From NCBI RefSeq assembly GCF_047948215.1, contig NC_134461.1, positions 87,664,245-87,728,244 on the forward strand: a stretch of DNA of 64,000 nt. The letters run 5' to 3'. Source of the DNA: Lycorma delicatula (lineage: Eukaryota; Arthropoda; Insecta; Hemiptera; Fulgoridae). The notes beneath the pieces were generated by a model. It worked only from the letters and a program-made list of their open reading frames with translations, was not told the origin of the DNA and ran no database searches. Shown piece after piece: positions 59,344 through 64,000 of the stretch. Within the stretch, counting starts at the first letter, position 1. Each line of letters starts with the position of its first letter. The position numbers and the translations under genes are program-made.

Positions 59344-59631
59344 TATAAATTTCAGTTAAAATATAAAAAAGAACCTTGTTTAACTTTTGCATTAAAATAC
59401 AAAAAACTTTTTTCTAACCAAATATATAAGATATTAATTAAATAAACTCAATTTAAAAAAAAAGTAAATAGTTATAAGTATTATTTGTTTAGGAATGTTG
59501 ACGAAGCGGATGTAGGAAAGCAATCTAGAACATTGGTTGATACTAAACTTTTTTTTGATTCACTTTCGTGATGTATTGAATCTGTTTTCGAAGTTTGAGC
59601 ATTTCCTTCCAGAGCATCCTGCGTGTGTATG

Positions 59632-59636
<5 letters not shown>

Positions 59637-59669
<33 letters not shown>
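59637..59669. repeat. (AT)n microsatellite
   Basis: Alternating TA over about 33 bases, preceded by gtatgtatgt. Confidence 0.92.
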
Positions 59670-59673
<4 letters not shown>

Positions 59674-59938
59674 AGTATATAGTAGGTAGTTTTTAAAATT
59701 ACACCGTAACTGAGAGAAATAAAATGAACATAATTCTCCTCTCCTCCCATTATTATTTAGATAAAAAAGAAGTGACCATTACACATTTGCCATGCGCAAA
59801 TAAATAAAAATCATTATTTTTATTCAAAACCCGGAGAATTACAATCACTAACAATACACTATTTCTGTTACCACTACATGTTAACACACCCATTAATATT
59901 ATTATTGACTTCTTTTTAACTATCACCGGCTTTGTTAA

Positions 59939-59973
<35 letters not shown>
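59939..59973. repeat. (ATT)n microsatellite
   Basis: About eleven uninterrupted ATT units. Confidence 0.92.
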
Positions 59974-59974
<1 letters not shown>

Positions 59975-61199
59975 GAAAGTACACAATAAAGGGAGCTTAA
60001 TTGGATACTGTGTTTATTAAATTTTTATCCTGTTTTTCCTTTCTCATAAAATTGAATACTAAATTTATCATTAAACATCCACCCACTCTTATGTAAAAAT
60101 CCATCACCATGTTTGTTGTTTAGTAATGTAAATAAAGTTACAGGATAAAAGAATAATTAATAAATGAAAACAACTGTATTAATAATGAAGTAAATGAGTT
60201 TTATCTGAATTTCAATTTCTTTCAGAAACGTATAAATATTTTTTTTTAAATTTACGTAAATACTTTTTTTTTATAAACAATTTAAAAAAATATATATTGG
60301 AATTGTTAAGCTTAAATTAACGTGATAAAATAGCATAACTAAATAACAGACGTATCAAGAATTAAGTTTAAATTAACATATAAGAGAATAGCAATCATTA
60401 CAAAATAAGAGATTTATTAAAACCGCTTCCATAAAGAATTTTTATCATGAGCGATGCAATGATAACGAGCCGTATTTCTGCGTTATTTCTTTAAAGCCGT
60501 TGGTTTCAACAGACAATAAATCAGCAACTACTATATTCTTCACAAAAGAATTTAAATACACAATTTGAATATCTAATTCACATATTTTATATAATAAATA
60601 AGTAAAAAAAACCTACGTAATTCTATCAAAGTATCTTTAAAAAAATAAATCAGAGTTCTAATACATAATATATTTAGGCAACGAAAAAGTAACAAAGTTC
60701 ATATACAAATATTTTAATAAAATTTTAGCTTTAGATATATTTACAGAAAATAATTTTTTATTTTAATTTTAAAATACTTTCCCTTAATTTCTTTTCAAAA
60801 ATCTCTAAGAAGAAAAAAGATCGTTATTAATTACTTTTTGAGTTAAAGAATATTAATACATCCACGATGTTTTAGAAAAGAGAAATTTATTAAAATAATT
60901 TCTGTCAAGGACGAAAAAAACCTGAAAAAATATTTGTTAATTTTTTATTTAACAATTCATATCAATTAAAATTTTTATAAATAACAAGATATTACGTTAC
61001 AGTCGTTCAAATTGAGAATCACTTCAACACGAATATCAACGCGGGAGAAAATTAATGTATGTGGATAAACGCGCAAACATAAACAAAAATTGAAGATATT
61101 AAAACAAAGATTATCCTACAAAGAATATTTTATGTCATATCCAAATATTTTGTTTTTAAATTTTTATGTTAATCCGGTAAATGCTGTGCGAGAAGAACA

Positions 61200-61420
61200 C
61201 AAGCTAATCAATGAAGAAATCTCGAAAAGTCATCTACACTACACTTTCTGATTTGCTGTGGAATTAGTACACTATGAAGGCTTTCTTGATTGTATTGTGT
61301 TTAGTAACGGATCAACATTACATTTTACTGGAAAAGTTAACACGTATAATGTTCGTATCTGGGAGTCAGAAAATTCCCATGAACTCTTACAATGTAAAAG
61401 GAACTCCCAAAAATTATTAA
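61200..61420 (+). pseudogene. DUF4817-type mariner-like transposase catalytic fragment
   Basis: The plus strand reads GFLDCIVFSNGSTLHFTGKV, NTYNVRIWESENSHELLQCK and RNSQKL without interruption. This is the segment around the first catalytic aspartate (family pattern F-S-D-E-x-T-F-H-x-S-G-K-V-N-x-H-N-V-R-I-W-G-x-E-N-P-H). Here the aspartate is asparagine and the following E is G, so the site is dead. The rest of the gene is absent. The SINE at 61440 follows directly on the other strand. Confidence 0.78.
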
Positions 61421-61439
61421 TTTTCTAAGTGATATCCCG

Positions 61440-61565
61440 ACACACACAGAAGCAATAACCGATATCTCGGAAAATTTATGGCTGTAGAAATACCATGCCT
61501 GACCAGGATTCGAACCCGGGACCTCTGGATGAAAGGCCGAGACGCTACCACTCGCGCCACGGAAT
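61440..61565 (-). mobile_element. tRNA-derived SINE, antisense, best-preserved head
   Basis: The minus strand gives a clear tRNA-like head: A box gtggcgcgagtggtagcg and B box gggttcgaatcctgg. The D arm (gcgc/gcgt) and T arm (ccggg/cctgg around a seven-base loop) can pair. The acceptor stem does not pair, which argues for a SINE over a tRNA gene. A short body (tggtatttctacag) follows, then similarity fades near 61440. The 65-codon plus-strand frame here is its shadow. Confidence 0.72.
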
Positions 61566-61917
61566 TAATGAATTAAAAAAAAAACACATACACATAATAA
61601 TACTTGTTCAATTAGAAATAAATTATAATAAATTTTTGGAAGAAATGTTACTATACATTTCTTATATCTTCAAATTTTCAATTAAATGTTAGATCAGCGG
61701 CAAAAAACATGCGTAAAAAAACAGAATGATACAATTTATTAAACCAATAAGATTTTAAATTCAGTTAAACCAATCAGATTTGATAAAATTCAAATCGGCA
61801 AGCAAGATGAGACATTGAAATGTATTTAAAGATTTTCCTTTTTCTAACCACCTCAAATACTGAAAAATCATTAACTTTAATTTGCTGGAACTCAATTAAA
61901 AACAAATATAACTAAAT

Positions 61918-62340
61918 TTCTCTTGCCGAATTGAACTTTGAAAGAATGGATTTAAAATTCATTATAATATATGGTGGATCATAACTAAACTTAAATAAAA
62001 TTAAAATAAAATAAAATTAAAATTAAATTAAATAACTAAACTTAAACTTAAATTGGTTTATAACTAAACTTAAATAATAAATCTGATGGTAGTAGAATGA
62101 CGGATTCAATCGACAGTATGTAAAAAAAAATGTATGAACAACTTTATCTACAGCAACAAATAAGTACAAAAAAAGTAGGAAAAGTGTTAAATTTTGTCTA
62201 TCTTATTTTAAGGAAATATTATTGAACATTTTATTGCAGAATGAAATAACATATTGCGGCAATAGAACTGAGACCTGTAGTCACAATTTATTGTGTTCTA
62301 CCTTTCCTTAAATAATACAGAACCTATTATGCGTATCACA

Positions 62341-62401
<61 letters not shown>

Positions 62402-62977
62402 TTTTTTTGAAATTATAAAATCAAAGATAATCGCGAATTTAATCTTGTACAGGAAACAGATGAATGTACACAATAAAAAGTACTTTTTCTAATTAATAAA
62501 CCTTAATTTTTATTTCCTCAAATAATACATAAAAAAAATCAAAGGATGTAATTATGATAATGTATTATGAATATTATGTGAATTATATAAATACTAACAG
62601 ATTCTAATACCAGTAATTAAAAAAGGAACCCTTTTTATAAATATAGAATGCATAAAGTACAGAAGCATCAACACAAAGTGCCTGTTTTATGTGATGCATC
62701 TATATACACATTAATTATAAATATATATATAAACCCGTACCTAAAAGCGCGCCAAACCTAAACAGGTAAAACCCATTCAGATAAAGAATGAAGTTTAATT
62801 ATATTCTAAACACGACACAAAGAAATATTAACTACAAATATAATAATAGATTTCAAGAATTTAATTTCAAAGAAAAAGATTACTTTGTACTGATCCAAAA
62901 AATGTCTTTCTACTGATCCACCATATATTATAATGAATTTTAAATCCATTCTTTCAAAGTTCAATTCGGCAAGAGAA
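61918..62977. mobile_element. Element with perfect 64-bp terminal inverted repeats
   Basis: 61918-61981 is the exact reverse complement of 62914-62977, 64 of 64 positions, starting ttctcttgccgaattgaac. The 930-base interior has no long frame. It holds short direct repeats (aactaaacttaa, near 61983-62070) and a CA microsatellite (62342-62392). No clear target-site duplication flanks the ends. It may be a non-autonomous DNA transposon or a recent inverted duplication of a short segment. Confidence 0.75.
62342..62392. repeat. (CA)n microsatellite
   Basis: Uninterrupted CA over about 50 bases, followed by a short TA run. Confidence 0.95.
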
Positions 62978-62984
62978 CAACGTT

Positions 62985-63400
62985 TCTAACATAATTTTTT
63001 CGCTCATTTAGCTTAAGAAAGGAAATACATTTAAAAACTATGGCTTGTAATATTTAGAAAAATAAATTCTACACGAATGAGGAAAAACAGCCGAATAACG
63101 CTAAAATTAATTATAAAAATTAGATATATATTTTTTATTTTCATAAAATAAAAAAATTACTACTCGTAATTTAACAGAACTGCTTGTTTTCAGATCACAA
63201 GTAAAACAATACTCGAACATGTTTTATCAAAACAAAATTTCAAGCTGATTAAAAGAGCTGACAACACAGTAGTTTCTGCAATTACAAGCTGACAACACAC
63301 TAGTTTCTGCTGCACGGCTTACACACACAATTTAATTAAAAATATTTATCATTTTATTTAATTTTAATATTTTTTCGGTTACTTAATTCAATGATTTTAA
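62985..63400. other. AT-rich DNA without recognisable gene
   Basis: Only a short direct duplication is seen: agctgacaacacagtagtttctgc near 63256 and again near 63288. Confidence 0.5.
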
Positions 63401-63499
63401 GTAGAACGCGCGTACCGTATTTAATTCGCGCGGGTGTGGCGGTACTAGCGGCGACGGTCAGCTCTAACTAAATTAATGTAATCTCACAACTTAGTTGTC

Positions 63500-63575
63500 G
63501 CATATATGGCCGGCGAGAGTTAACGCACAAGGTACCGAATCAACCTAGCGATCAAGTTCGAGACCCAGCCAGACC
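63500..63575 (+). other. Possible tRNA-like SINE head
   Basis: tggccggcgagagttaacg (A-box-like) and, about 45 bases on, aagttcgagaccca (B-box-like) lie at tRNA spacing in a GC-richer island (63400-63560). No acceptor stem pairs. An AT-rich stretch follows. Confidence 0.4.
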
Positions 63576-63794
63576 GAGTTACTTTTTTACACATTAAATA
63601 TTATTTATTTATTTAATTGTACCGCTCACCTGTGACGTCACAACATAACAGACGACTACAACAGTATTTTTTGGGGTGGGTGGTGCGATTTTGCAAAAAG
63701 TTTTTTGCAAATATTGATATTTTTTAATTAACAAATGTGTTTAAAAAAATATGGCCTTAATTAGACGAAATCTCGAAATACTGTGGAAGACCTT

Positions 63795-63980
63795 GCTCTA
63801 CAGCCGACCTCTTTGACTCGATAATTTAACGGCATCAATGCCTCATATATAAAAGTAACCTGACCAAGTTCGGTCAAAATCGGTCAAGTAGTTCTGAAGA
63901 TATAAGGTGATAAAAAAAATGGCCAACAACGAACATACACACATGTACATACGAACATTAACATCCAGAAAATTTTCATA
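63795..63980 (-). repeat. Terminal-like unit of composite repeat, copy 3 (inverted)
   Basis: Reverse-complemented it reads tgaccgaacttggtcagg, gaggcattgatgccgtta, gtcaaagaggtcggctgtag, agcaagg, matching 58380-58480. It runs towards the window edge, so its full extent cannot be judged. Confidence 0.6.
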
Positions 63981-64000
63981 CGGTTTTTTGGTTGTTTTGG

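Larger units (their letters stand above)
59350..61170. other. AT-rich DNA without recognisable gene
   Basis: Contains an AT run (59637-59669) and an ATT run (59939-59973). No coding signal or known element. Confidence 0.5.

Noticed and set aside
61495..61565. Possible tRNA gene on the minus strand
   Set aside because: D and T arms can pair but the acceptor stem does not, and a SINE body follows. Treated as a SINE head.

Overview
The window is AT-rich, largely non-coding eukaryotic DNA that looks like insect nuclear sequence. The repeat content fits a hemipteran-type genome best, but that is an inference and the species cannot be named. I found no convincing host gene: no intact long reading frame, no exon series with a recognisable domain, and no functional tRNA or rRNA gene. 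Reading frames over 100 codons are microsatellite translations, transposon fragments, or open by chance in AT-rich or GC-rich repeats.

What can be annotated is almost all dead mobile DNA. (1) Mariner/Tc1-type transposase pseudogenes lie at 2040-2560 (-), 13759-14859 (-), 24393-24800 (+, weak), 28470-29246 (+), 58505-59343 (+) and 61200-61420 (+). Three of them (2040, 28470, 61200) belong to one family with a DUF4817-like N-terminal helix-turn-helix. (2) Non-LTR retrotransposon (LINE) fragments come from several clades: reverse transcriptase cores at 7320-7920, 26030-26850 and 45310-46010 (all -); a gag-like ORF1 with decayed CCHC knuckles at 8080-8570 (-); ORF2 C-termini at 5195-5420, 8625-9276 and 9740-9960; and a repeated C-terminal/3' end family at 19915-20545, 46735-47125, 51180-51960, 52070-52178 and 55737-56345. 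(3) tRNA-derived SINEs or tRNA-like segments lie at 2610-2895, 5650-5865, 31770-31885, 54290-54470, 61440-61565 and possibly 63500-63575. (4) A roughly 0.7-1 kb interspersed element with tRNA-like sequences has copies at 5928-6965, 12184-12875 and 49595-50610. (5) Foldback or palindromic elements lie at 9282-9715, 15525-16070, 18585-19280, 34722-36462, 40217-43395 (with two nested inverted repeats) and 61918-62977 (perfect 64-bp terminal inverted repeats). (6) Tandem or composite repeats lie at 16577-16740, 33143-34030 and 56960-58480.

Layout. 0-10 kb is dense in old LINE, SINE and transposase debris. 10-13 kb is AT-rich with one interspersed element. 13.7-16.1 kb holds a mariner and a foldback. 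16.2-17.5 kb is an unclassified GC-richer block. 18.5-22.6 kb holds foldback, LINE and GC-rich repeat sequence. 22.6-33 kb is mostly AT-rich with two LINE/transposase islands. 33-43.4 kb holds tandem repeats and large foldbacks. 43.4-52.2 kb is AT-rich with LINE remnants. 54-56.4 kb holds a SINE, a large CA/GA microsatellite and a LINE. 57-59.4 kb holds a composite repeat and a mariner. 61-64 kb holds transposase, SINE and inverted-repeat elements.

The genes do not form a pathway. The most informative items are structural: two footprints that look like template-switch inverted duplications (14105-14147 and 21551-21610), the nested foldback family, and an opposed LINE pair consistent with 5' inversion during insertion. 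I found no convincing sign of a new biological system.
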